Origin: Mucilaginibacter roseus
GTDB taxonomy: Bacteria > Bacteroidota > Bacteroidia > Sphingobacteriales > Sphingobacteriaceae
DNA length: 64,000 bases
Reading direction: 5' to 3'
NCBI RefSeq assembly: GCF_021215455.1
Contig: NZ_JAJPWV010000001.1
Coordinates: 806,001-870,000 of the forward strand
Each line of letters opens with the position of its first letter. Position 1 is the first letter of the stretch. Below, piece by piece: positions 8,611 through 16,629 of the stretch. The notes under the pieces are model-generated. The model was not told the DNA's origin, ran no database searches, and saw nothing but the letters and a program-made list of their open reading frames with translations. Made by a program: the position numbers and the translations under genes.

Positions 8611-9861
8611 TCAATCAACCGCTGAGCGCAGCATCAAGGCGCCCACGGTTACGTTAGTACGGCTGTCAATTATAATGGCGCCGCCATTCGCTTTGTTTAA
8701 CTGATATGGGTCGAACGCTAAAGCGTCTGCTGTTTTAATTACAATTCGGCCAATATCATTAAGCTTGAAGTCCTCATCATATTGTTTTTCGAGCGTGTTA
8801 ATGTTTACCTTATGCAAAACTTCGTTTATCCGGCAACGAGTTACTTTGCTATTGTGCTGTACCAGGTATGTATGTGTAGTATCCAGCGGACGGGTATCCA
8901 TCCAGCACAGGTCGGCCTCAATTAATTGCGCAACATGCGGCTGTTCAGCACTGCTTACTAAGAGATCGCCACGACTAACATCAATATCGTCAGCCAAATG
9001 TATCGTTACCGACATGCCTGTAATAGCCTCGGCCGGTTCCTTATCAAATTGCTCAATCTTCGAAATAGTACTCGTAAAGCCCGATGGCAAAACGGTTACC
9101 TTGTCATTCACCCTAAACCTTCCGCTGGCCACGCGACCTGCATAACCCCGGTAATCATGCAATTCATCAGTTTGCGGGCGTACAACCCATTGCACCGGTA
9201 AACGCGCATGTGACGCTTTAACATCAACTTTTATATCTACGTTCTCCAGATAGGTAAGCAGGCTTTCGCCATCGTACCATGACATATTGGTAGACTGGTG
9301 AACAATGTTATCGCCTTTTAAAGCGCTGACAGGTATAAACTTAACATTGTTCAGCTCAACTTTTTTTGCAAGTGCTTCATAGTCGCTCACAATTTTATTG
9401 TAGGCCTGTTCATCATAGTTAAGCATATCCATTTTATTAACGCAAACCACTACCTGCGGAATGCCTAATAACGATACCAGGAACGAATGACGTATGGTTT
9501 GCTCAATAACACCCTTACGTGCATCGATCAGAATAATGGCCAAACCGGCGTTACTTGCCCCCGTAACCATATTGCGGGTATATTGTATGTGGCCGGGCGC
9601 ATCTGCAATAATAAACTTGCGTTTGTCAGTGTTGAAATACTTGTAGGCAACGTCAATGGTTATCCCTTGCTCACGTTCGGCTTTAAGGCCGTCGGTCAGG
9701 ATAGCAAGGTCAATGGTGCCATCATCGTTCTTACGATTTGAGGCATGTAATGCTTCTAACTGATCGGCTAAGATTGCTTCGCTATCATATAACAGGCGGC
9801 CAATAAGGGTGCTTTTACCATCATCAACACTACCGGCAGTAATAAACTTTAAAATATCCAT
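8611..9861 (-). CDS. cysN: Sulfate adenylyltransferase subunit 1 (GTPase)
   Basis: A 416-residue translational-GTPase-family protein that drives ATP sulfurylase with GTP hydrolysis to make adenosine 5'-phosphosulfate. The P-loop GSVDDGKSTL is at residues 10-19, followed by DAPGH (G3) and VNKMD (G4), then EF-Tu-like beta-barrel domains. The start at 9861 (MDILKFITAG) fits the family. The 26 codons before it overlap cysD and are not conserved-looking. No APS kinase (CysC) domain is fused, which agrees with the APS-type reductase cysH in the operon. It is the last gene, 1 bp after cysD. Confidence 0.95.
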   Translation of the reverse strand: MDILKFITAGSVDDGKSTLIGRLLYDSEAILADQLEALHASNRKNDDGTIDLAILTDGLKAEREQGITIDVAYKYFNTDKRKFIIADAPGHIQYTRNMVTGASNAGLAIILIDARKGVIEQTIRHSFLVSLLGIPQVVVCVNKMDMLNYDEQAYNKIVSDYEALAKKVELNNVKFIPVSALKGDNIVHQSTNMSWYDGESLLTYLENVDIKVDVKASHARLPVQWVVRPQTDELHDYRGYAGRVASGRFRVNDKVTVLPSGFTSTISKIEQFDKEPAEAITGMSVTIHLADDIDVSRGDLLVSSAEQPHVAQLIEADLCWMDTRPLDTTHTYLVQHNSKVTRCRINEVLHKVNINTLEKQYDEDFKLNDIGRIVIKTADALAFDPYQLNKANGGAIIIDSRTNVTVGALMLRSAVD

Positions 9862-9862
9862 A

Positions 9863-10771
9863 TTAAAAATAGCCTCCTTTCTTACGGTCTTCCATGGCCG
9901 CTTCTGATACTTTGTCGTCCATGCGTGCGCCACGCTCACTAATTTTTGATTCGCTTATCTCGTTAATGATGTCATCAATCTCGTAAGCGTACGACTCAAC
10001 AGCTGCGGTACAGGTCATGTCGCCCACGGTACGGAAACGTACGTTGCGACGTTCGATAACATCCTCTTCGTCCATATTAAGGAAAGGAGAGGCCGCCATT
10101 AACTGGCCATTGCGGGTGATACAATCGCGCTCGTGCGCAAAGTATATGGAAGGGAGTTCAATCTTCTCACGACGGATGTAATTCCAAACGTCAAGTTCTG
10201 TCCAGTTACTGATCGGGAATACCCTTACGTTTTCGCCTTTGTGAATTTTACCGTTATATAGGTTCCATAGTTCAGGGCGCTGGCGTTTAGGGTCCCATTG
10301 GCCAAACTCATCACGTACCGAAAAGATACGCTCTTTAGCGCGGGCTTTCTCTTCATCACGACGGGCACCGCCGATACAGGCATCAAACTGGTGCTTGGCT
10401 ATAGTATCCAATAAAGTAACGGTTTGCAGTGCGTTTCGGCTGGCGTTTTTGCCCTTTTGCTCAACTACTTTGCCTTCATTTATTGAATCCTGAACATGGC
10501 CGATGATTAATTTTTCGCCAAGGCGTTCAATCATCCTGTCGCGGTAATCAATGGTTTCAACAAAGTTATGGCCGGTATCAATATGTACCAGCGGAAAAGG
10601 AAATTTACCCGGGCGAAAAGCTTTTTCAGCCAATCGTACCAGAGTTATAGAATCCTTACCGCCCGAAAAAAGCAGCGCGGGTTTTTCAAATTGCCCCGCC
10701 ACCTCGCGCAGAATGTATATCGCTTCTGCTTCAAGTTCATCTAAATAATCCAGGTGGTTATTAGTACTCAT
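9863..10771 (-). CDS. cysD: Sulfate adenylyltransferase subunit 2
   Basis: A 302-residue PP-loop ATP pyrophosphatase, the catalytic subunit of ATP sulfurylase paired with CysN. The PP-loop is SGGKDS at residues 36-41. GGARRDEEKARAKERIFSVRDEFGQWDPK and the C-terminal RKKGGYF are typical. Start at 10771 (MSTNNHLDYLDELEAEAIYILRE) matches the normal N terminus and length. The longer frame back to 10810 overlaps nothing conserved. It sits 14 bp after cysH and 1 bp before cysN, so the three are one transcription unit. Confidence 0.96.
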   Translation of the reverse strand: MSTNNHLDYLDELEAEAIYILREVAGQFEKPALLFSGGKDSITLVRLAEKAFRPGKFPFPLVHIDTGHNFVETIDYRDRMIERLGEKLIIGHVQDSINEGKVVEQKGKNASRNALQTVTLLDTIAKHQFDACIGGARRDEEKARAKERIFSVRDEFGQWDPKRQRPELWNLYNGKIHKGENVRVFPISNWTELDVWNYIRREKIELPSIYFAHERDCITRNGQLMAASPFLNMDEEDVIERRNVRFRTVGDMTCTAAVESYAYEIDDIINEISESKISERGARMDDKVSEAAMEDRKKGGYF

Positions 10772-10785
10772 TTGGTGGTTATATG

Positions 10786-11490
10786 TTATTTTACAGCATG
10801 AAGGCCGCATTCTTTCTTACTTTGATCTTCCCACCACCAGCGCCCGGCACGAAAATCTTCGCCTTCTTGTACGGCGCGGGTGCAGGGCTGGCAGCCAATG
10901 CTCGGGAAGCCCCTGTCATGCAGTGTATTGTACGGTACGTTGTATTTTTTAATGTAAGCCTTTACATCATCCAAAGTCCAGCTATAAATAGGGTGATACT
11001 TCAGTATATTGTTCACTTCGTCCCACTCCAGGTTATCCATGTGCTGGCGATTGGCCGACTGATCGGCACGAATGCCGGTTACCCAGCATTTGTTACCTGT
11101 AAGGGCTCGTTTTAAGGGTTCAATCTTGCGGATGCCGCAGCATTCCTTCCGGTTTTCGACAGACTCATAAAAGCTGCTCGGGCCTTTTTGATTCACCATC
11201 GCCTCAACCAACGAGTGATTGGGGTAGTAAGCGAATATCGGCTTGCCATACATTTCCATGGTGCGGTTCCAAACGTAGTAGGTTTCCGGGAAAATCCGGC
11301 CTGTTTCGAGTGTGAAAACTTTTATAGGCAGATCATTAGTAAATATCATGTGGGTAATCACCTGATCTTCCCAGCCAAAACTGGTTGAAAAAACTACTTC
11401 GCCCGGAAACTGCTCTGCCAATGATCGCAGCGCTTCTACAGGTTCAAGTCCGGTAATATCCTGTTTAATATAGTTTGCTAACTCACTCAT
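10786..11490 (-). CDS. cysH: Phosphoadenylyl/adenylyl-sulfate reductase, Fe-S type
   Basis: A 234-residue reductase that converts activated sulfate to sulfite using thioredoxin. Cys117-Cys118 and Cys200-x2-Cys203 (GCQPC) form the ligand set of a 4Fe-4S cluster, and the C-terminal KKECGLH carries the catalytic Cys228. The presence of the cluster motif is known to go with use of adenylyl sulfate (APS) rather than PAPS, consistent with the missing APS kinase here. It ends 14 bp before cysD and begins 1 bp after the upstream fusion gene. Confidence 0.94.
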   Translation of the reverse strand: MSELANYIKQDITGLEPVEALRSLAEQFPGEVVFSTSFGWEDQVITHMIFTNDLPIKVFTLETGRIFPETYYVWNRTMEMYGKPIFAYYPNHSLVEAMVNQKGPSSFYESVENRKECCGIRKIEPLKRALTGNKCWVTGIRADQSANRQHMDNLEWDEVNNILKYHPIYSWTLDDVKAYIKKYNVPYNTLHDRGFPSIGCQPCTRAVQEGEDFRAGRWWWEDQSKKECGLHAVK

Positions 11491-11491
11491 C

Positions 11492-13009
11492 TCAAATCAC
11501 TTTCAAAATAAAATTAACAATGCTGCGCAAACTGATGGCAACCACAATAATACCCACAGCTACCATAATTACCTTGGTAGATATTTTGTTGGATATTTTT
11601 GCCGCGATAGGTGACGCAGCAGCACTGCCAATAATTAAACCCGCCACAGCATGCCAATGCCCGCTGTTAAGCATGGTTATAAACGTCAGTGAGCTCATTA
11701 AGGCGATAAAAAACCTCGATAGTTTTACCGTCCCTAAAGAGAAACGTGCGTTACGGCCGCCGGCTATTAAAGTAGATAATACGATAGAACCCCAGCCGCC
11801 GCCGCCAACCGCGTCAATAAAACCGCCGCCTAAACCAAGTAATGATATTTTCTTGATCTTATCAGCGGATTTTTTAGGCTTACGGTTAAAGGCCTTTGAC
11901 AGAATAACTAAACCTAAAATCAAGGTGTATAACGATACGAATGGCTTGGTGTAATGGGCATAATGCTCTAATGAGGATAGTAGATACGCGCCTGTAACAG
12001 CTCCAATTATACCGGGAATTAGCAGTAATTTAAACAACTTCCAGTTTACATTACCCATCCGGTAATGCATCCATCCGGCAATACCATTGCTTAATACTTC
12101 TGATAAATGGACGGCCATACTTGCCGAAGCAGGCGGAACTCCCATAGATAGCGAGAAAGTTGTAGATGTTACTCCGTACGACATGCCGATAGCGCCATCT
12201 ATCATCGAAAATACAAAACCAGCACCCAGGAAATAATAGAACATCGGGTCGATGTTCTGCACATAATTTTGAAATCCGGGTTCGCGATACCACAGCGATA
12301 CTAAACTTATAACAATAGCAGCAAATGATGTGAGCCAGATCAACCAGCGTACAAACATTTTGTTGCCCGGCTTGGCTTTTTTTGACTCGCCCAGCACTGC
12401 AGTTGCCTCATTGAGCTTTCGAACTTTATAAGCGAAATCGCCTTTAAGAGAATTTCTTAAATCACTCATTTGTTGCAAGGTATCATCTATCTCGTCCGGT
12501 ATTTCGCGATTGAGGAATTCCTTGATACGTTTGGCAACAGTGGGCGATTTACCGTTGGTTGATATGGCAATCTTCAAATCACCTTTTTGTACGATAGAGC
12601 TCAGGTAAAAGTCGCACAGATCGGGTTTGTCGGCAACATTGACCAATAATTTACGATCATGCGCGGCTTGGCAAATGTAATTATTTAGGTCACTGTCATT
12701 CGTAGCGGCAATCACCAGATCGGCCGTATTTAGATCATATTCAGCAAAGCTTTTGTTGATCACTTGCACGCCTTCGTATTCAGATGCGAGCGCATGAATC
12801 TCAGGTAAAATTGCCCTGGCAATAATAGTAACCTTAGCATGCGGACTGTTTTTTAGCACAGCGGTCAGTTTTTCTAAACCAACATTACCCGCGCCAATAA
12901 GCACCGTATGCAAGTTATTGAGTTTGATGAAAACCGGGAAAAGTTGATTTCCCTTGGTTTTATCCTGCTCAACAGGTTTTACGCTATTATCCTCAGGCAA
13001 GTGTGTCAT
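11492..13009 (-). CDS. Fusion: siroheme synthase N-domain (precorrin-2 dehydrogenase) + TSUP (TauE/SafE) permease
   Basis: A 505-residue two-part protein. Residues about 25-210 are Met8p/CysG-N-like: FPVFIKLNNLHTVLIGAGNVGLEK is the NAD-binding loop, and ISTNGKSPTVAKRIKEFL is characteristic. This part oxidises precorrin-2 and probably inserts iron to give siroheme. Residues about 220-505 hold 8 or so membrane segments with two TauE/SafE repeats (GAGFVFSMIDGAIGMSYGV and GLGGGFIDAVGGGGWGSIV), a family that moves sulfite or other organosulfur/sulfur anions. The frame is continuous, so it is a true fusion and not two genes. It overlaps the uroporphyrinogen methyltransferase gene by 17 bp. Confidence 0.88.
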   Translation of the reverse strand: MTHLPEDNSVKPVEQDKTKGNQLFPVFIKLNNLHTVLIGAGNVGLEKLTAVLKNSPHAKVTIIARAILPEIHALASEYEGVQVINKSFAEYDLNTADLVIAATNDSDLNNYICQAAHDRKLLVNVADKPDLCDFYLSSIVQKGDLKIAISTNGKSPTVAKRIKEFLNREIPDEIDDTLQQMSDLRNSLKGDFAYKVRKLNEATAVLGESKKAKPGNKMFVRWLIWLTSFAAIVISLVSLWYREPGFQNYVQNIDPMFYYFLGAGFVFSMIDGAIGMSYGVTSTTFSLSMGVPPASASMAVHLSEVLSNGIAGWMHYRMGNVNWKLFKLLLIPGIIGAVTGAYLLSSLEHYAHYTKPFVSLYTLILGLVILSKAFNRKPKKSADKIKKISLLGLGGGFIDAVGGGGWGSIVLSTLIAGGRNARFSLGTVKLSRFFIALMSSLTFITMLNSGHWHAVAGLIIGSAAASPIAAKISNKISTKVIMVAVGIIVVAISLRSIVNFILKVI

Positions 13010-13769
13010 ACAATGCTTTGATCGATTTAAACTCCGGGTGCAGCGCTACTACTTCGCCAAACACTATAAGCGCAGGCGAGCTGATGTTTTTTTCGGCAAC
13101 AGCGTTCACAATAGTGTCAACCGTCGCGATAGCTACTTTTTCGTTTGCAGTAGTTCCGCTTTGAATTACGGCGGCAGGCAAATTGCTTTTACCTTCAGCT
13201 TTAAATACTTCGGTGATTTCCGCCAGCTTATGTATGCCCATTAAAACCACTACGGTAGCACGGCTTTTAGCCGCATCTATTAAATCTAATGATATTTTGC
13301 CACTGGCAGTAGTACCGGTAACCACCCAAAAGCTTTCGCTTAAACCACGATGAGTTACGGGTATTTGCTGTAATTCGGGTACGCCAATGGAGCTGGATAT
13401 ACCCGGCACAACCTGCGCCGGTATGTTATGCTGTGCTGCAAATTCTATCTCCTCAAACCCGCGACCAAATACAAATGGATCGCCACCTTTAAGGCGAACC
13501 ACGTGGCCATAGTTAAAGGCATAATCAACCATTAGTTGGTTAATGCTGGCCTGTGAATGTGTTTGATCGCCGGAACGTTTGCCTACGTACACTTTGATTG
13601 AATGCGCTGGGGCAATATCGAGCAACTCCTCATTCACCAGGGCATCATATAAAATCACATCGGCAGTTTGTAATGCTTTAATTCCTTTTATGGTGATCAG
13701 ATCGGCATCTCCTGGGCCTGCGCCAACCAAGGTGATACGCGGCGTTATATTTTGTGTACTGTTATTCAT
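12993..13769 (-). CDS. cobA: Uroporphyrinogen-III C-methyltransferase
   Basis: A 258-residue SAM-dependent methyltransferase that makes precorrin-2, the siroheme precursor. It shows the N-terminal VGAGPGDADLITIKG motif (residues 15-29), YVGKRSG, and VVRLKGGDPFVFGRGFEE, all SUMT signatures. Its ATG overlaps the sulfite reductase stop by one base (TAATG), and its 3' end overlaps the next gene by 17 bp. The product would go to the dehydrogenase half of the downstream fusion, and siroheme to the upstream-encoded reductase. Confidence 0.95.
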   Translation of the reverse strand: MNNSTQNITPRITLVGAGPGDADLITIKGIKALQTADVILYDALVNEELLDIAPAHSIKVYVGKRSGDQTHSQASINQLMVDYAFNYGHVVRLKGGDPFVFGRGFEEIEFAAQHNIPAQVVPGISSSIGVPELQQIPVTHRGLSESFWVVTGTTASGKISLDLIDAAKSRATVVVLMGIHKLAEITEVFKAEGKSNLPAAVIQSGTTANEKVAIATVDTIVNAVAEKNISSPALIVFGEVVALHPEFKSIKALYDTLA

Positions 13770-15859
13770 TATTTTACCAAAGCCTCCCTTTTTGCTTTGC
13801 TGTCATTTAAAAACTGAGTCGCTTGTGCCAGGTAGGCGGTGGCAAACTCTTCAGATGGTTCGTTTTTGTTGATCTGCAAAACCAGATCAGTAAATGTGGT
13901 ATCAAGCGCAAATTCGCCCGACTCAACATACTGCGCATCAAACTCCTTGATTACGCCTGCCTGGGTGCTGCTGTTTACGCCTTTATCAAGCAATAACGCT
14001 TTAGCCGAACTTACAAACACGCTGTAAGCATGGTAAATTGCATCAGCCCAGCGGCTTTCAGCATATGCATCATTAGCCCAACCCAGCTTTTCTTCTGATT
14101 CGTATAGTAAGGTAGCTACCAGATCAATCACCACACCGGCACATTCACCAACGCCTATAGCGGTAACAAATGTTTCCTCGTGGCCCCAGTCAACAAACTC
14201 TTCTTCTGTTAAGTTGGTCAGGTCAGCAAGTGGTTTCAGTAAACGGTAAAAATAATCCTTGCCCTGACGGTCATAGTAACCGTGGTAAGTTTCGTCGGTA
14301 ATGGAATTTGCTTTATAGTCATCCAATAACGAGCGTAAAACACTGGTGGCCCGTTTTGCAGGTACCTTAACCACACGCTCGGCCACGCGGCCAACGCCAT
14401 TGCCAACTGTGCCGCCGCCAAGCATTACCTGTACTGATGGCAAAACTTTAGTTCCGGCTTTTAACGAACTGCCATGCAAGCCGATATGTGCCAGGCCATG
14501 CTGACCGCACGAGTTCATACAACCACTTATTTTGATCTTGATCTCGCGGTTATAAATAAAGTCTTCGTATTCGGTGTAAATTACGTTTTCGAGTACGCGA
14601 GCCATCGTCATGCTGTTAGATATACCCAGGTTACAGGTATCGGTACCCGGGCAAGTGGTTACATCGGCCACGCTATCAAAACCCGGCGCTGATAGTTCCA
14701 GTTCGGTTAAGCCGTTAAATAAAGCGGTTAATGCTTTTTTACGTACGTATTTTAATAACAGCCCCTGGTTTTGGGTAATGCGCAGTTCATCGGCAACTAA
14801 CGGTTTTAATACATCAACCAGTTTACGTGCTGTGGCTGTGTCTATATCGCCTACTGGTACCTTGATGTAAACGCCATAAAAACCTGCCTGCTTTTGCTCA
14901 AAAACGTTGGTAGCCAGCCATTGCTCATAACGTAATGGATTTACCGGCTCCGCATCAGCATAAACAGTAGTATCAGGAAGAGCAGGCTGGGGGAGCGCTT
15001 CGCGATTAACAGGATAAGTTTTTACCTTGTTGGCCACACGCTCTTCCTGAGCTAAACGCAGTACCTCATCTAAACCAAGTTTTTGCACCAGGTATTTTAA
15101 ACGGGCCTTGTTACGATTATTACGTTCGCCGTAACGATCGAATACGCGGATAACCGACTCTATATAAGGGATCAATTGATCCTCCGGTAAAAACTCTTCA
15201 ACAGCGCTTGCCAGAAAAGGCTGTGCACCAAGTCCGCCTGCTAATAATACTTTAAAACCACGCTCGCCTTGAGTATTTAATTTTGGTATAAAACCAAGGT
15301 CATGTATGTAGCTGAAAGCTTCATCGCTATCCGTAGCCGAAAATGATATTTTGAATTTACGGCCCATTTCCTGGCAAATAGGGTTCCGTAAAAAGTACTC
15401 GAATGTGGCGTGCGCGTAAGGCGACACATCAAATGGTTCCTTTGGGTCGATACCTGCGGTAGGGGCTGCGGTTACGTTACGTACGGTGTTTCCGCATGCT
15501 TCGCGAAGCGTAATGTCATCCTGCTCCAGTCTTGCCCAAAGTTCGGGCGTGCGGTCAAGGCTTACGTAATGTATCTGTATATCCTGACGAGTGGTTAAAT
15601 GCAGGTTGCCGCTGCCGTATTCATCAGATATATCGGCAATAGTAAGCAGTTGTTTAAAGGTAACCTTTCCAAAAGGTAGCTTAATACGAACCATTTGCAC
15701 ACCTGGTTGGCGCTGACCGTAAACACCGCGCGCGAGGCGCAGGCTCCTGAACTTTTCATCGTGTATCTTACCTTCCCTAAACAGGCGTATCTTCCGTTCA
15801 AGATCGATAATATCTTTTTCAACTACAGGGTTCTCCAGTTCTGTTCTGAAGCTTTGCAT
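13769..15859 (-). CDS. Siroheme-dependent sulfite reductase (nitrite/sulfite reductase family) with C-terminal helical extension
   Basis: A 696-residue hemoprotein that reduces sulfite to sulfide. It has two ferredoxin-like plus two siroheme/4Fe-4S half-domains. The cluster ligands are in TCPGTDTCNLG (near residue 405) and SGCMNSCGQHG (near residue 445), a C-x5-C and C-x3-C pair. The opening LRLARGVYGQRQPGVQMVRIKLPFG is typical of the ferredoxin-type enzyme. About 115 residues beyond the normal end (from near residue 580) are helix-rich with AESRWADAIYHAYSVFVSSAKALLLDKG, HEPN-like in look. Nitrite reduction is possible but the operon says sulfite. It is the first gene after the attenuator. 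Confidence 0.9.
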   Translation of the reverse strand: MQSFRTELENPVVEKDIIDLERKIRLFREGKIHDEKFRSLRLARGVYGQRQPGVQMVRIKLPFGKVTFKQLLTIADISDEYGSGNLHLTTRQDIQIHYVSLDRTPELWARLEQDDITLREACGNTVRNVTAAPTAGIDPKEPFDVSPYAHATFEYFLRNPICQEMGRKFKISFSATDSDEAFSYIHDLGFIPKLNTQGERGFKVLLAGGLGAQPFLASAVEEFLPEDQLIPYIESVIRVFDRYGERNNRNKARLKYLVQKLGLDEVLRLAQEERVANKVKTYPVNREALPQPALPDTTVYADAEPVNPLRYEQWLATNVFEQKQAGFYGVYIKVPVGDIDTATARKLVDVLKPLVADELRITQNQGLLLKYVRKKALTALFNGLTELELSAPGFDSVADVTTCPGTDTCNLGISNSMTMARVLENVIYTEYEDFIYNREIKIKISGCMNSCGQHGLAHIGLHGSSLKAGTKVLPSVQVMLGGGTVGNGVGRVAERVVKVPAKRATSVLRSLLDDYKANSITDETYHGYYDRQGKDYFYRLLKPLADLTNLTEEEFVDWGHEETFVTAIGVGECAGVVIDLVATLLYESEEKLGWANDAYAESRWADAIYHAYSVFVSSAKALLLDKGVNSSTQAGVIKEFDAQYVESGEFALDTTFTDLVLQINKNEPSEEFATAYLAQATQFLNDSKAKREALVK

Positions 15860-15881
15860 AATGAGAATGGTGGTTATTTAT

Positions 15882-15914
15882 AAAAAAGCCCCTTTTGCTT
15901 ATGGCTAAAGAGGC
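15882..15914 (-). terminator. Attenuator terminator in the leader of the sulfite reductase operon
   Basis: GCCTCTTT (15914-15907) pairs with AAAGGGGC (15895-15888) over 8 bp, followed by six T (15887-15882). It ends 22 bp before the sulfite reductase ATG, so transcription must pass it to reach the operon. An alternative pairing uses CTTTAGCCA (15910-15902) with TGGCTATAAG (15944-15935) at the end of the leader ORF, with one bulged base. That pairing would destroy the terminator stem. Confidence 0.85.
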
Positions 15915-15935
15915 GTTAATATCGCTTGTTTATAC

Positions 15936-16004
15936 TTATAGCCAAACATCAGTACACTGCCAGCAGCAGTACATTAGTTGCATATAAATATAAGTATTTT
16001 TCAT
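15936..16004 (-). CDS. Cys-containing leader peptide of the sulfate assimilation operon
   Basis: A 22-codon ORF from ATG 16004 to TAA 15936. The peptide begins MKNTYIYM and ends MYCCWQCTDVWL, with Cys codons 13, 14 and 17. The last two sense codons and stop (TGG CTA TAA) form the 5' strand of a possible antiterminator that pairs with the left arm of the terminator at 15882-15914. A ribosome stalled at Cys codons leaves this strand free and allows read-through. A ribosome reaching the stop covers it and lets the terminator form. The ATG lies about 8 bases after a TATATTTG box, so the message may be leaderless. The gene and its role are inferred from this architecture. Confidence 0.72.
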   Translation of the reverse strand: MKNTYIYMQLMYCCWQCTDVWL

Positions 16005-16011
16005 AATGTCA

Positions 16012-16019
16012 CAAATATA
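16012..16019 (-). promoter_or_regulatory. Candidate -7 box for the cysteine operon leader
   Basis: TATATTTG on the minus strand matches TAnnTTTG and lies 8 bp upstream of the leader ATG at 16004. No clear -33 TTTG is at the usual spacing. Confidence 0.45.
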
Positions 16020-16085
16020 TATATTCTATACGGAAATAATAGACTTTAATTCAAAATTACAATAACATGAATTTTGTTTTTCATA

Positions 16086-16523
16086 TTATAGGCTGGTAAT
16101 CAACGTGTTTTCTCTTGCTATAATATCAGCAATACTGGTTTCCGAAAGTATTTTGAGCGTAGCATCGCGCACATCAACAAACACACTGCGTATACCGCAG
16201 GTAGTTTCCTGATGGCATTCATCGCATTTGTGGTAAAAATTGAGGCTTGCGCAAGGTACCATGGCAATAGGGCCATCAGTTATACGCATAATGCTTACCA
16301 GGTAAATATCTTTCGGATCCTTATTCAGGCTGTAGCCGCCGCCCGCGCCTTTTTTACTGTACAAAAAACCCGCGTTGCGCAAGTCGAGTAATATTTGTTC
16401 CAGGAATTTTTTGGGTATGCGTTCTTCCTCTGCAATTTTTGAGATCTGCATAGGTGGCTTGTCTGTGTTTTTGCCCAGAACAACCAATGCTTTGATAGCG
16501 TACTTAGTTTTTTTCGACAGCAT
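16086..16523 (-). CDS. Rrf2 family transcriptional regulator
   Basis: A 145-residue winged-helix regulator. It begins MLSKKTKYAIKALVVLG and contains SKIAEEERIPKKFLEQILLDLRNAGFLYSKKGAGGGYSL, the Rrf2 DNA-binding region. Four Cys (91, 100, 103, 109) lie where IscR-like members bind an Fe-S cluster. CymR-type members instead sense cysteine status via CysK. It lies just upstream of, and in the same direction as, the sulfite reductase operon leader. A role in sulfur or Fe-S control of that operon is likely but inferred. Confidence 0.9.
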   Translation of the reverse strand: MLSKKTKYAIKALVVLGKNTDKPPMQISKIAEEERIPKKFLEQILLDLRNAGFLYSKKGAGGGYSLNKDPKDIYLVSIMRITDGPIAMVPCASLNFYHKCDECHQETTCGIRSVFVDVRDATLKILSETSIADIIARENTLITSL

Positions 16524-16629
16524 CGTTTAAAGATACAATTCGCAAAGATATATGTTATATATAAAGAATATCTTTTTTATAGGGTAATAATTTGCTGACA
16601 GTAGCCCTTGAAGTTAATCAATCCTGGTA

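Noticed and set aside
12051..12293. 80-residue minus-strand frame inside the siroheme synthase-permease fusion
   Set aside because: It lies within the permease coding region in another frame and has no independent support.
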